From Terrimonas pollutisoli (GTDB lineage: Bacteria; Bacteroidota; Bacteroidia; Chitinophagales; Chitinophagaceae): 64,000 bases of DNA. The position numbers were made by a program, and so were the translations under genes. Position 1 is the stretch's first letter; every line of letters starts with the position of its first letter. The DNA lies in contig NZ_JARKNA010000006.1 of NCBI RefSeq assembly GCF_029360765.1, positions 62,001 through 126,000 on the forward strand. The letters run 5' to 3'. Positions 1 through 8,673 of the stretch are shown one piece after another. The notes below the pieces were generated by a model. That model worked only from the letters and a program-made list of their open reading frames with translations. It was not told the DNA's origin and did no database searches.

Positions 1-332
1 TTGCCATATATTTTTTACTTGTGAAGCCGCAAAGTTGAAAGAAAATTTTTATGCAGCGACTAATTTTCGGTGAAAAGCAAAATTTATCATGTGAACTGAC
101 AACTACGTATGTTTTCGTTTGAAAGCTGATGATTCAACATATGGTCGACGTAGATTTTTAAGGATCATTACTTTTGCAACGAAACAGGCATGTTTTTGGA
201 ATGCGATATTAACAAAGTTTCAATAAATGAACTTTCTTGTTCGGTTATCTTTGCTCTCCTTTGAAAACGACATTGAACATATCCTTGAATTCGGAATTAA
301 ATAAATTTTTATTCATTTAAAACAAGTCCATT
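1..332. other. AT-rich intergenic region before the OmpA lipoprotein gene
   Basis: No open reading frame in this stretch resembles a protein on either strand, and no RNA gene is recognised. It holds two matches to the Bacteroidota -7 box TAnnTTTG on the plus strand, at 169-176 and 246-253, neither with a clear upstream TTTG. The left edge is cut by the window, so the end of a preceding gene could lie just outside. Confidence 0.5.
169..176 (+). promoter_or_regulatory. Candidate -7 promoter box TACTTTTG for the OmpA lipoprotein gene
   Basis: TACTTTTG fits the Bacteroidota core TAnnTTTG. The same octamer precedes three other genes here (23185-23192 minus, 24206-24213 minus, 55363-55370 plus). 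No TTTG lies 19-21 bp upstream, and the leader to the ATG at 333 would be about 150 nt. A second match, TATCTTTG at 246-253, is an equally possible start site. Confidence 0.35.
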
Positions 333-1205
333 ATGAATTTAAAACAAGTTGTACTTCCAGCCTTTGCTGCTGTATTTCTTTTTTCCTGCGTCAGCAGTAA
401 AAAATTTAAAAAATCTCAGGCTGACTATGCCACTTTGCAAACGCAATACAGCGAGTCTCAAACAGCGCTTACAGCCTGCAATGATGAAAAAGCAAACCTG
501 CAACGTCAGAAGAGTGGACTCGAAAATGATATTGCCAACCTCAATAAACAAATTGAGCTGTTAAAACAAAACAACACACAGGCATTAAAGCAACTCGAAG
601 ATCTTTCTGTTATTACCAGTTCACAAGCGGAGAGTATTAAAAAATCAATGGACAATATAGGTGCCAAGGATAGCTATATTCAAACACTGCAACAACAAAT
701 GGCCCGTAAAGATTCACTAAACATGGCATTGGTGATGAACCTGAAGGGTGCTATCGGTAATATGGCTGATGAGGATATTAATATCAAGGTGGATAAAGGT
801 GTTGTATATATCGACATCTCGGATAAACTTCTTTTCAAGACCGCTAAGTTTGATGTAACACCACAGGCGAAAACGGTTTTAGGAAAAGTTGCCACTGTTT
901 TGAAAAATCAGCCTGATATCGAATTCATGGTGGAAGGACATACCGACAACGTAGAATATAAGGGTGGTGGTTATGTGCTGGACAACTGGGATCTGAGTGT
1001 AAAACGTGCAACGTCTGTTGTAAGGATCCTGCAAAAACAGTATGGTCTTGATCCTGCGAAGATGGCGGCTGCCGGTCGCGGAGAATACAAACCTGTTTCT
1101 GATAATGATACCAAAGAAGGAAGAGCTGCTAACCGCAGAACAAGAATTGTTATTCTTCCAATGCTTGATCAGTTCTTTAAATTGCTAGAGACTCCGAAAA
1201 GCTAA
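333..1205 (+). CDS. OmpA-family lipoprotein with coiled-coil linker
   Basis: A 290-residue outer-membrane lipoprotein expected to tie the envelope to peptidoglycan. Residues 1-19 form a lipoprotein signal ending in the lipobox LFSC, with Cys19 as the lipidated residue. Residues 25-130 are a polar helical stretch rich in Gln, Asn and Lys with heptad character, probably a coiled coil spanning the periplasm. Residues 150-285 are an OmpA/MotB-type domain with the signature GHTDN (202-206) and the closing NRRTRI (267-272), which in this family bind meso-diaminopimelate of peptidoglycan. The gene stands alone between its own upstream region and a strong terminator at 1228-1261. Bacteroidota carry many such proteins, so the domain call is firm but the physiological role is not specific. 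Confidence 0.9.
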   Translation: MNLKQVVLPAFAAVFLFSCVSSKKFKKSQADYATLQTQYSESQTALTACNDEKANLQRQKSGLENDIANLNKQIELLKQNNTQALKQLEDLSVITSSQAESIKKSMDNIGAKDSYIQTLQQQMARKDSLNMALVMNLKGAIGNMADEDINIKVDKGVVYIDISDKLLFKTAKFDVTPQAKTVLGKVATVLKNQPDIEFMVEGHTDNVEYKGGGYVLDNWDLSVKRATSVVRILQKQYGLDPAKMAAAGRGEYKPVSDNDTKEGRAANRRTRIVILPMLDQFFKLLETPKS

Positions 1206-1227
1206 AACATAAAAAAAGACAATAATC

Positions 1228-1261
1228 GAAAGCTGCCACTAAATGTGGCAGCTTTCTTTTT
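1228..1261 (+). terminator. Intrinsic terminator of the OmpA lipoprotein gene
   Basis: A perfect 12-bp stem (1228-1239 with 1245-1256) around the loop TAAAT is followed directly by a T run. It lies 23 bp past the stop codon at 1205. Confidence 0.9.
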
Positions 1262-1333
1262 ATACTGGTCATCGTGACGCAAAAGGTTTGGTAGCAATTT
1301 TGTTTTACTTTTCCTAATTATAAAATAAATGAT

Positions 1334-2986
1334 ATGACCCGTTATTGCCTGGTTGCTTTTGTCGCCTTGTTATTCTTTCAATCCTGTAAAAATGATGGTT
1401 CGGCTGTTGATGAGCAGGATGGACTTTCTGCTTTTAGCGCAGATAGCTTAGGTAAACATATTGCTGAACTTTCTTCGGATGCTTTTGAAGGGCGAAAACC
1501 ATTTACGGCTGGGGAAACAAAGACAATTAACTACCTGAAGGATCAATTCATGCAGGCAGGATTGGAACCGGGCAATGGTAATAGTTATTTCCAGGAAGTA
1601 CCAATGGTTCGCATTACTACTCAGGCATCGCCTTCTATGCAGGTACAGTCGGCTAAAGGAAATTTTACATTGAGGGGATTTGATGATTATGTGATCTGGA
1701 CCGACAAAACAGATTCTGCCATTTCACTAAACAATGATGAATTGGTTTTTGCCGGTTACGGAGTGGTAGCACCAGAACATGGCTGGAATGATTATGAAGG
1801 GCTGGATGTAAAAGGAAAAGTGGTACTGATATTGGTAAATGATCCGGGATTTAATGCAAAAGACAGCTCATTGTTCAAAGGAAAGACGATGACCTATTAC
1901 GGAAGATGGACCTATAAGTTTGAAGAAGCAGCCAGGCAGGGCGCTAAAGGATGTTTGATCATTCATAATACAGAAGCTGCGAGCTATCCTTTCAACGTAG
2001 TTCAGAACAACTGGAACACGTCCCGGTTGCGATTGGATAACCGTGGTAAGGATGAAACGCTTTGTGATATGATCGGTTGGGTATCGGGTCCGGCGGCTGT
2101 CAAATTATTAAACGCGGCAGGTCTCGATTCAACATTATTAGCAAAAGCTGATGTCCGCGGATTTAAAGGACAGCCTTTGAATATTAAGCTGTCCACCACC
2201 ATGAAGGTTACAGCTAATTACGACAAATCACATAATGTAATCGGAAAGATTACCGGTTCGAAAAATCCCGGCGAAACAATTATTTACACAGCTCATTGGG
2301 ACCATCTTGGTTTTGGCAAGCCTGATGAAACCGGTGATTCTATTTATAACGGAGCATTAGATAATGCGAGTGCTACCGCAGGCCTGATCGAACTGGCAAG
2401 AGCTTTTAAAAGTTTAAAAACAAGGCCGGAGCGAACTATTGTTTTTCTGTCGGTAACCGCAGAAGAGCAGGGACTGTGGGGTTCGGCTTATTATGCTCAA
2501 AACCCAGTGTATGCAGCGGATAAAACAGTAGCCAATATTAATATGGACGGACTGAACTGGTATGGTAAAACAAAAGATATAATTGTTGTAGGTGAAGGTC
2601 AGTCCGGGCTGGAAGATTATTTGAAAGAAGAAGCGGCAAAAGATAACAGGGTTATTTCTTACGAAATACACCCTGAAGCAGGTTCTTATTATCGTTCGGA
2701 CCATTTCAATTTTGCCAAAGTGGGCATTCCTGCATTATATACCAGCAGCGGAATTGAGGTGATTGGAAAGGAGCCGGGTTATGGCAAAAAACTGGAAGAT
2801 GAATACACTGAAAAAAATTATCACCGTCCTTCTGATGAATACGATGCGGCAGTATGGAAACTGGATGGTGCTATCGCTGATCTGCAATTGATGTTCAAAG
2901 TAGGCAGGCGTTTGGCCTTTAGTACTGACTGGCCAAAATGGAAAGATGGTTCCGAATTTAGGTCTATCCGGGAAAAGAAAAAATAA
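1334..2986 (+). CDS. M28-family metallopeptidase lipoprotein with PA-type insert
   Basis: A 550-residue exported zinc aminopeptidase-like protein. The N-terminus is a lipoprotein signal with lipobox FQSC, lipidated at Cys18. Residues 130-290 resemble a protease-associated (PA) insert. The catalytic M28 domain follows with the full ligand set: HWDH (H321, D323), GALDN (D343), TAEEQG (E377/E378), NMDG (D405) and SDHF (H457). In M28 enzymes these bind two zinc ions, with one Glu as general base. Exact substrate cannot be read from sequence; removal of N-terminal residues from peptides at the cell surface is the family norm. The gene follows the OmpA terminator and is probably monocistronic. A palindrome at 3030-3043 sits shortly after its stop. 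Confidence 0.92.
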   Translation: MTRYCLVAFVALLFFQSCKNDGSAVDEQDGLSAFSADSLGKHIAELSSDAFEGRKPFTAGETKTINYLKDQFMQAGLEPGNGNSYFQEVPMVRITTQASPSMQVQSAKGNFTLRGFDDYVIWTDKTDSAISLNNDELVFAGYGVVAPEHGWNDYEGLDVKGKVVLILVNDPGFNAKDSSLFKGKTMTYYGRWTYKFEEAARQGAKGCLIIHNTEAASYPFNVVQNNWNTSRLRLDNRGKDETLCDMIGWVSGPAAVKLLNAAGLDSTLLAKADVRGFKGQPLNIKLSTTMKVTANYDKSHNVIGKITGSKNPGETIIYTAHWDHLGFGKPDETGDSIYNGALDNASATAGLIELARAFKSLKTRPERTIVFLSVTAEEQGLWGSAYYAQNPVYAADKTVANINMDGLNWYGKTKDIIVVGEGQSGLEDYLKEEAAKDNRVISYEIHPEAGSYYRSDHFNFAKVGIPALYTSSGIEVIGKEPGYGKKLEDEYTEKNYHRPSDEYDAAVWKLDGAIADLQLMFKVGRRLAFSTDWPKWKDGSEFRSIREKKK

Positions 2987-3029
2987 ACTTATAAGGATGC
3001 AATTTTCCGGCAATGTAAAAAACAGACAG

Positions 3030-3043
3030 GGGCCATATGGCCC
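3030..3043. repeat. Perfect 14-bp palindrome GGGCCATATGGCCC
   Basis: A self-complementary 14-mer between the M28 peptidase and the TonB-type barrel gene. No T run follows, so it is not a clear terminator. It could be an operator, a weak attenuator hairpin, or a restriction/modification recognition context. Function unknown. Confidence 0.5.
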
Positions 3044-3136
3044 TAAACCCGTTCGTCTTACGCATTTTACTCCCCGTACCAATTAACTACGAAAAAATTC
3101 GTTTTAAGCCAATCTTTGGACAAATATTTCCAACAC

Positions 3137-5593
3137 ATGAGTCCGAGACTGCTTATTATTTTAAGTTTTGTTTTATCTGTTACTGCAAAGGCTCAATCCA
3201 CCAATTCCGGTACAATAAAAGTGTCCATATTCAATGAAAAAGAATCGCCATTCGAAAACGTTACTGTGGCGTTGTTAAAGGCAAAAGATTCTTCGCTGGT
3301 TAAAGTTGCATTGACCGACAATAAAGGAGTTGCAGAGTTTGAAAAAATCGTCCCTGGTTCTTACCTGGTAAAAGCAAGTATGGTAAATTATGGTTTACAA
3401 TATGCCCCGGTTGAACTAAATGAGCTGAACAGGGAAATAAACCTCACAAAACTATCTCTTTCACCACAGGCAACTCAGCTTGGGGCCGTTACTGTTACCG
3501 GCAAGAAACCATTTATTCAAAAGCTAAATGACAGGTTGATCGTAAATGTAGAGAACAGCATTGTGAGCGCCGGAAGTTCGGCTATGGATGTGCTGGAGCG
3601 TTCGCCCGGCGTAAGCGTTGATCAAAACGATGTGTTTGGCTTAAGGGGAAAGCAGGGTGTTATCATTATGATCGATGGAAAGCCTTCTCCTATGACTGGT
3701 GCGGATCTTGCCAACTATCTCCGCGGGCTTCCGTCCAATGCGATTGAGCGAATCGAGATCATTACTAACCCGTCTGCAAAATATGACGCGGCTGGTAACT
3801 CGGGTATCATTGATATACGAATGAAAAAAGATCAACGTTTCGGTATCAATGGGACATTGACAGCTAGTTATGGCCAGGGTGTATATCCGAAGGCTAATGC
3901 AGGAACCACATTCAATTACCGCAACAAAAAAGTCAACCTGTTTGGAAATTATAATTATGGCTATCGCAAAGGTCTCAACCATTTATACCTTGATCGTAAT
4001 TTTTATGAAAATGGCAATTTTAAAGGGAGGGATCTAAAAGACAATTTTGCCCGTTTTCCATTTAACTCCAATGTAACCCGACTGGGCGCCGATTTTTTTC
4101 CAAACAAAAAAACAATTATTGGTTTTGTAGTCAACGCAAATTTTAATCATTTCAGACGCACTACCGATAATAATGCGACAGTAATTAACCAGGCAGGACA
4201 ACTTGTTTCAACATTCCAAACAAGAGCAGGCAACAACGATCACTTTAATAATGTAGTAGCCAACGTTAACTTTAAACACAGCTTTGATAGCACGGGAAGG
4301 GAACTCACAGCTGATCTCGATTACGGGGAGTTTAATTCCAACTCACTTTCTTACAATGTTACCAAATACTATAAAACGGATGGAACAGCCTTACAAGATG
4401 ATTACCGGCTGGATGGCGACCAGGATGGAAAGCTGAAATTGAAAACAGGAAAAGTGGATTATGTGCATCCCTTAAAAAATAAAGCCAGGATAGAGACAGG
4501 TGGTAAAATCAGTTTTGTATCGAGTGATAATGACGCTAAATTTTTTGATGTAAGTTCTGGCGTCCCGGAAAATGATGTCAATAAGACCAACCATTTCTTT
4601 TATGAGGAAAACAACAATGCAGCGTATATCAATTTTAGCAAGGCCTATAAAAAATTTGACTGGCAGGTAGGGCTCCGAGGCGAACAAACAAACATTAAGA
4701 CTCACCAGGTCAAAGGCAACATAAAGTTTGATTCCAGTTATTTTCAATTGTTTCCGAGTGCCTTTATCAATTATCATATAAAAGAGGATCAAACAGTGGG
4801 TGTGTCTGTGAGTCGGCGCATTGACCGGCCGGGTTATTCGCAGCTCAATCCCTTTTTATTCCTTATCGATGTGACAACATATGCTACCGGCAGTCCGGGT
4901 TTATTACCCCAGCTTACCTGGTCGTATGAATTAAACTATACGTTGAAGAGCTTAAACTTTACATTGGGCTATAGTCATACAAAGAATAACCAAAATATCG
5001 CTATTGCCAGGTTTAAAGACGTATTTCCTAACATTCCTTCCGATGAAAATGTAACCATTCAAATCCCGATCAATCTTGAATCATCTGATTATTTTGGATT
5101 AACAATAGCGGCTCCGGTGCGTATCACGAAATGGTGGAACATGATCAACAACGGTAATCTCTACTACAATCATTTCAATGGAAATCTTGCAGGCACCACA
5201 TTGAATAATGGCAAGCCGGCTTTTGATATGAGTACCAATAACAGTTTTTCATTTAAAAAAGGTTGGGGTGCTGAGCTCAATGGCAGCTTCAATTCAGGCG
5301 GACAATATGGATTTATGGTAAGCAAACCACAATGGGGCATTTCAAGCGGTGTCCAAAAAACAGTATTAAAAAGTAAAGGCACCCTTCGTTTGAATGTCAC
5401 CGACATTTTTTGGACCAACCGCCCAAGGGCTACTATTACTTATCCGGGTGTATATATTGAAAAATGGCATGCTTATCGTGAGAGTCGTGTAGCGACGCTA
5501 AGTTTTACTTATCGCTTTGGAAGTAATAAAATCCAGGCTGCACGAAGAAGAACAACCGGATCAGAAGAAGAAAGGCAAAGAGCAGGAAATTAA
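3137..5593 (+). CDS. TonB-dependent receptor-like outer-membrane beta-barrel protein
   Basis: An outer-membrane barrel of 818 residues from the chosen start. A TTG seven codons upstream (3116) keeps the frame, but the ATG at 3137 opens directly into a signal peptide (MSPRLLIILSFVLS, cleaved after AKAQ) and is preferred. After a CarboxypepD_reg-like beta-sandwich (about residues 22-105) comes a plug-like domain (about 115-230) with VTVTGKKP, LERSPGVSVD and the IDGKPSP turn. The rest is a long series of alternating hydrophobic/polar strands ending in LSFTYRFG, followed by an unusual basic, Arg/Glu-rich tail of about 25 residues. No SusD partner, sigma factor or transporter is adjacent, so substrate is unknown. 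A strong terminator follows at 5653-5682. Confidence 0.88.
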   Translation: MSPRLLIILSFVLSVTAKAQSTNSGTIKVSIFNEKESPFENVTVALLKAKDSSLVKVALTDNKGVAEFEKIVPGSYLVKASMVNYGLQYAPVELNELNREINLTKLSLSPQATQLGAVTVTGKKPFIQKLNDRLIVNVENSIVSAGSSAMDVLERSPGVSVDQNDVFGLRGKQGVIIMIDGKPSPMTGADLANYLRGLPSNAIERIEIITNPSAKYDAAGNSGIIDIRMKKDQRFGINGTLTASYGQGVYPKANAGTTFNYRNKKVNLFGNYNYGYRKGLNHLYLDRNFYENGNFKGRDLKDNFARFPFNSNVTRLGADFFPNKKTIIGFVVNANFNHFRRTTDNNATVINQAGQLVSTFQTRAGNNDHFNNVVANVNFKHSFDSTGRELTADLDYGEFNSNSLSYNVTKYYKTDGTALQDDYRLDGDQDGKLKLKTGKVDYVHPLKNKARIETGGKISFVSSDNDAKFFDVSSGVPENDVNKTNHFFYEENNNAAYINFSKAYKKFDWQVGLRGEQTNIKTHQVKGNIKFDSSYFQLFPSAFINYHIKEDQTVGVSVSRRIDRPGYSQLNPFLFLIDVTTYATGSPGLLPQLTWSYELNYTLKSLNFTLGYSHTKNNQNIAIARFKDVFPNIPSDENVTIQIPINLESSDYFGLTIAAPVRITKWWNMINNGNLYYNHFNGNLAGTTLNNGKPAFDMSTNNSFSFKKGWGAELNGSFNSGGQYGFMVSKPQWGISSGVQKTVLKSKGTLRLNVTDIFWTNRPRATITYPGVYIEKWHAYRESRVATLSFTYRFGSNKIQAARRRTTGSEEERQRAGN

Positions 5594-5652
5594 TACACGG
5601 TAAGATTAAATAAATAGGAGTATAAATTTTTAGTTTTCTCATGTTAATGTTC

Positions 5653-5682
5653 GGGCTGGTATTCTTACCGGCCCTCTTTTTT
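5653..5682 (+). terminator. Terminator of the TonB-type barrel gene, overlapping the AraC gene stop
   Basis: GGGCTGGT (5653-5660) pairs with ACCGGCCC (5667-5674), with one G-T wobble, around a 6-nt loop. TCTTTTTT follows. The structure covers the stop codon (5665-5667) of the converging AraC-family gene, so the two transcription units meet head-on here. Confidence 0.8.
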
Positions 5683-6525
5683 ATGCAGGTTTTCCAATAG
5701 TTGTATATGAGGCTCCTTATTTTCTAATGTGTTTTCCTGCAAAAACTGTTTCAGATGTTTAAAGAAATGGCTGTGGTCATAATAACCGTATAAAGAATAA
5801 TGAAAGGTTTCAGGAGTGTTAGCTAAATGCGCCGTTGCTTTTCTTATCCGCATCACCTGCAAGGCCTGTTTTCCACTAATACCGGTACAGATTTCAAAAT
5901 AACGTTGAAGTGTACGGGTCGATATATTATGCTTCTCCGCCAGCTTTTCAATTGAGACCGTAAACTGGTTAGTTTGAAAACACTCATCCAGGATTTTGCT
6001 TACGATAGCAACAGGGTGTAATGAGCCGTCATGATCTGCCAGTAAGGCAAGAAAGTATTTGGAGAGAATAGTAATCCGCCCGTCAAACGATCCTGCTTTT
6101 TTTACCTGGTCGATGATTGACTGATCCAGTAAATAACTCAAGGGAAAGATATAACCCTTGTACTCGGAAAAGTCGATCTTTTTTTGAAAGATTATAGGTG
6201 ATATTCTAAACTTGATGCCGAACAGGTGATTCCCCGGTTTATGAAAACATTCAATCGCATTATATCTCGGCAGAAAACCATGTGTTTTCATTGGAATTTT
6301 TTTTTCGCCAACCTGCATTACGAAAGGACTTCCCAGGTTGATAATATACGTATAGCCAAGATTGGGAAACTGGGCATCTGAAAAACCCCCGGGATATCGA
6401 TCCCACAATGCATCAAAACGGGTTTCCCAAAAAAAGTCAATAAAATGCGACAAACCAGCCGGCGGGGGAATGCGGTGATAGTTGTCTTCAAAATGATCGA
6501 TATGAAAAAACTCGATATGCTGCAC
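5665..6525 (-). CDS. AraC-family transcriptional regulator with DUF6597-like N-terminus
   Basis: A DNA-binding regulator of about 286 residues. The N-terminal half begins with the pattern RIPPPAGLSHFIDFFWE, typical of DUF6597-type sensory cupins. The C-terminal third is an AraC domain: first helix-turn-helix around EKLAEKHNISTRTLQRYF (about residues 193-211), second around FHYSLYGYYDHSHFFKHLKQF. The frame extends to a TTG at 6543, but that TTG lies inside the promoter box TATCTTTG (6541-6548, minus). I therefore take the downstream GTG at 6525 as the start, which gives a short leader. Target genes and ligand are unknown. The gene is monocistronic and converges on the TonB-type barrel gene. 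Confidence 0.82.
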   Translation of the reverse strand: MQHIEFFHIDHFEDNYHRIPPPAGLSHFIDFFWETRFDALWDRYPGGFSDAQFPNLGYTYIINLGSPFVMQVGEKKIPMKTHGFLPRYNAIECFHKPGNHLFGIKFRISPIIFQKKIDFSEYKGYIFPLSYLLDQSIIDQVKKAGSFDGRITILSKYFLALLADHDGSLHPVAIVSKILDECFQTNQFTVSIEKLAEKHNISTRTLQRYFEICTGISGKQALQVMRIRKATAHLANTPETFHYSLYGYYDHSHFFKHLKQFLQENTLENKEPHIQLLENLHKKEGR

Positions 6526-6540
6526 GGGGAGTAGAAAATG

Positions 6541-6548
6541 CAAAGATA
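6541..6548 (-). promoter_or_regulatory. Candidate -7 box TATCTTTG for the AraC-family gene
   Basis: The plus-strand CAAAGATA reads TATCTTTG on the coding strand, matching TAnnTTTG. It overlaps the furthest-upstream in-frame TTG and so argues for the GTG start at 6525. No TTTG is seen about 20 bp upstream. Confidence 0.4.
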
Positions 6549-6679
6549 AAGGGGTACGAAGCTGGCTAAGTCCGGTAATTAATGCAGCAAAATGGACTGA
6601 AAACCAGAAGGATCAAAAAAAGTTTAAGAAATTTTAACATGCAATCCAATAATCACCTATTTTAGCAGGCCTTTAAAAC

Positions 6680-6711
6680 AAAAAAGGCCCTTCCGTAGAA
6701 ACGGACTGACC
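6680..6711 (-). terminator. Strong minus-strand terminator with no gene upstream of it
   Basis: On the minus strand GGTC-AG-TCCGT, loop TTCT, ACGGA-AG-GGCC forms a two-part stem with a symmetric internal loop. Six T residues follow at once (plus-strand A run 6680-6685). No minus-strand protein gene lies between here and the plus-strand gene starting at 6989, so it must end a noncoding transcript. It resembles the terminator at 25742-25770 in loop (TTCTA) and GGGC-T-run. Confidence 0.75.
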
Positions 6712-6863
6712 TCTAACGATTGCTTGCCATATGAAAAATTTTCGAAGTAGATCTTTATAACCGCTTTATGCGGTTTGTTTTTACAGGTTCTGCTTCCTAA
6801 ATTTGACCTCTAACGAACTTTTGCCTCTCTAACGACTGCTTGCTGTATGAATCCTGTAACAAC
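6680..6863 (-). ncRNA. Candidate small RNA (about 180 nt), unknown family
   Basis: A stand-alone minus-strand transcription unit defined by a canonical promoter (TTTG-N20-TACATTTG, 6868-6899) and a strong terminator (6680-6711). The predicted RNA contains a closing helix ACAGGaTTC/GAACCTGT bounding a domain of about 80 nt, then a hairpin AACCGC-loop-GCGGTT (6759-6775), then the terminator. A 25-nt segment occurs twice with three mismatches (6711-6735 and 6827-6851), and a third partial copy repeats the 12-mer GACCTCTAACGA (6805-6816, identical to 6708-6719). The only ATG-led frame is five codons (MASNR) and lies within the second copy. I cannot match it to 6S, tmRNA, RNase P or a riboswitch. 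Confidence 0.5.
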
Positions 6864-6867
6864 AACA

Positions 6868-6899
6868 CAAATGTAGCCTGGCTTTTTCGACCGTTCAAA
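6868..6899 (-). promoter_or_regulatory. Canonical Bacteroidota promoter (TTTG-N20-TACATTTG) for the orphan transcript
   Basis: Plus-strand CAAATGTA (6868-6875) and CAAA (6896-6899) read as TACATTTG and TTTG on the minus strand, separated by 20 bp. This is among the best promoter matches in the window. It fires away from the plus-strand gene at 6989, leftward into the candidate small RNA. Confidence 0.6.
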
Positions 6900-6988
6900 A
6901 CAAGTTAAACCAGTTTTGCTCATGTCAAACGGGCTCAAAAACTAGCAAAAACCTTACTGATGGCTTATTCCATGAAAATTTCTGCACG

Positions 6989-8548
6989 ATGTCCAACCGA
7001 TCTCACGATATATTATTTCAGTTAATAAAGTCCCTTGAAAAGGCAGAAAAACGGCATTTTAAGCTCTATATCACCCGCAGTTCGGCAAATGAAGACCTGA
7101 AAATAGTCCGGCTTTTTGATGCCATTGACAAATCGGACTCGTATGATGAAAAATCATTATTAAAAAAACTCCCCGGCACAGAGAAGCGACAGCTCTATAA
7201 TCTTAAGACACATCTCTATAAAGAAATATTAGCGAGCCTCCGATTATTAAAAAGTGCCGATAGTATTGACTTGCAGCTCAATGAACAGTTTGATTATGCG
7301 CATATCCTCTACAAAAAGGGTTTGTTTCATCAAAGCCTAAAGATCCTGGAGAAGGCTAAAGAACTGGCTAAAACAAATCAAAAATTCTATTTTCTTGCCC
7401 AGGCAGTAGCACTCGAAAAAAGGATAGAGAACCTGCATATAACGCATAGTATAAAAAGCAGGGCTGAGGTTCTGGCCAGGGAAGCGAACGAAGTTAGCCG
7501 TCATATTGATGTAATGGCAAGGCTGAGTAATCTGTCATTACAACTTTTAAGCTGGTTTACATTGCACGGCCATGCCCGTAATGAAAAAGATGAAGCCGGC
7601 GTAAAAAAATTCATGCAGGAAAACCTGCCCACCGGTATAGAACGGCTCGACGGATTTTATGAAAAGCTATATTTATTTCAATGCTATTGCTGGTATGCAT
7701 TTATCCGCCAGGATTTTTTACAATACTATCGTTATGCACAAAAATGGGTTGATCTTTTCCGGACACAGCCTTTGATGATAAGGGTTGAAACGAGCCATTA
7801 TATCAAGGGGTTGCATTATTTATTGAATGCACATTTTGATCTTCGTAATTACAAGCAATTTGATATTGTTTTAAAAGAGTTTGAAGCCTTTGCCGAAACC
7901 AGCCGCGTAAAGGAACATGATAACTTCAGGATACAGGCTTTTGTGTATATCAGCACTGCCAAAATCAATCAGCACTTTATGATGGGGACGTTTAAACAAG
8001 GTCTGCAAGCGGTGCCGGATATTGAAGAAAAGCTGGAAGAAAATGCGCTTTTCCTGGATCATCATCGTATCATGGTGTTGAATTACAAAATAGCGACTTT
8101 ATATTTCGGAAGCGGTGACTATAGCACTTGTATCGACTATCTCCAAAAAATCATTTACGAAACAGGTGAGCTTCGTACGGATTTACAATGCTATGCACGG
8201 CTTCAACATTTATTGGCGCATTACGAATTGGGTAACTACGAGATCATGGAGTCATTGACGAAATCCGTGTATCGGTTTATGGCAAAAATGCAGAACCTCA
8301 CCGTAGTGGAAGAAGAAATGTTCCGCTTCCTGCGTCATTCATTTCATAATATACCTGCCAAAAAATTAAAACCGGAGCTGGAGGTGTTTTTACAAAAGAT
8401 CAAACACCTGGAAAAAAATCGTTTCGAAACCCGGGCCTTTGCTTATCTCGATATTATTTCATGGGTGGAAAGTAAAGTGTATGCGAAACCCATGAGTGAA
8501 ATCATTCACAATAAATACCTGCAAAGTAAAAGAAGGGTTAAAAGCTAA
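6989..8548 (+). CDS. Conserved-looking helical-repeat protein of unknown function
   Basis: A 519-residue cytoplasmic protein with no signal peptide or membrane segment. The first 90 residues (MSNRSHDILFQLIKSLEKAE onward) form a charged helical module with conserved-looking turns (EKRHFKLY, GTEKRQLYNLKTHLYKEIL). From about residue 100 the chain is almost all helical with TPR-like pairs (for example YAHILYKKGLFHQSLKILEKA), suggesting a protein-interaction scaffold. I do not recognise a named family. It starts 126 bp before the uvrD start on the same strand with no terminator between, so the two may be cotranscribed. Nothing in the sequence shows an enzymatic site. Confidence 0.75.
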   Translation: MSNRSHDILFQLIKSLEKAEKRHFKLYITRSSANEDLKIVRLFDAIDKSDSYDEKSLLKKLPGTEKRQLYNLKTHLYKEILASLRLLKSADSIDLQLNEQFDYAHILYKKGLFHQSLKILEKAKELAKTNQKFYFLAQAVALEKRIENLHITHSIKSRAEVLAREANEVSRHIDVMARLSNLSLQLLSWFTLHGHARNEKDEAGVKKFMQENLPTGIERLDGFYEKLYLFQCYCWYAFIRQDFLQYYRYAQKWVDLFRTQPLMIRVETSHYIKGLHYLLNAHFDLRNYKQFDIVLKEFEAFAETSRVKEHDNFRIQAFVYISTAKINQHFMMGTFKQGLQAVPDIEEKLEENALFLDHHRIMVLNYKIATLYFGSGDYSTCIDYLQKIIYETGELRTDLQCYARLQHLLAHYELGNYEIMESLTKSVYRFMAKMQNLTVVEEEMFRFLRHSFHNIPAKKLKPELEVFLQKIKHLEKNRFETRAFAYLDIISWVESKVYAKPMSEIIHNKYLQSKRRVKS

Positions 8549-8673
8549 TGGCTTATACTCAGCAACAATTGAGAAAGAATATTTATTTACAAACAAGCCC
8601 TTCCCTCCCGTCATAGCATCGTAAATTGCGCCCATGCAGCTCGCAAGAGAGTTCCGGGTTGTATTATAACAAT

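Noticed and set aside
3037..3237. Open frame on the plus strand overlapping the start of the TonB-type barrel gene
   Set aside because: Overlaps the signal-peptide region in another frame and has no family features; the barrel frame is clearly coding.
6680..6863. 6S RNA or riboswitch assignment for the orphan transcript
   Set aside because: No single long bulged helix like 6S could be drawn and no downstream gene on that strand is near enough for a cis-acting riboswitch.
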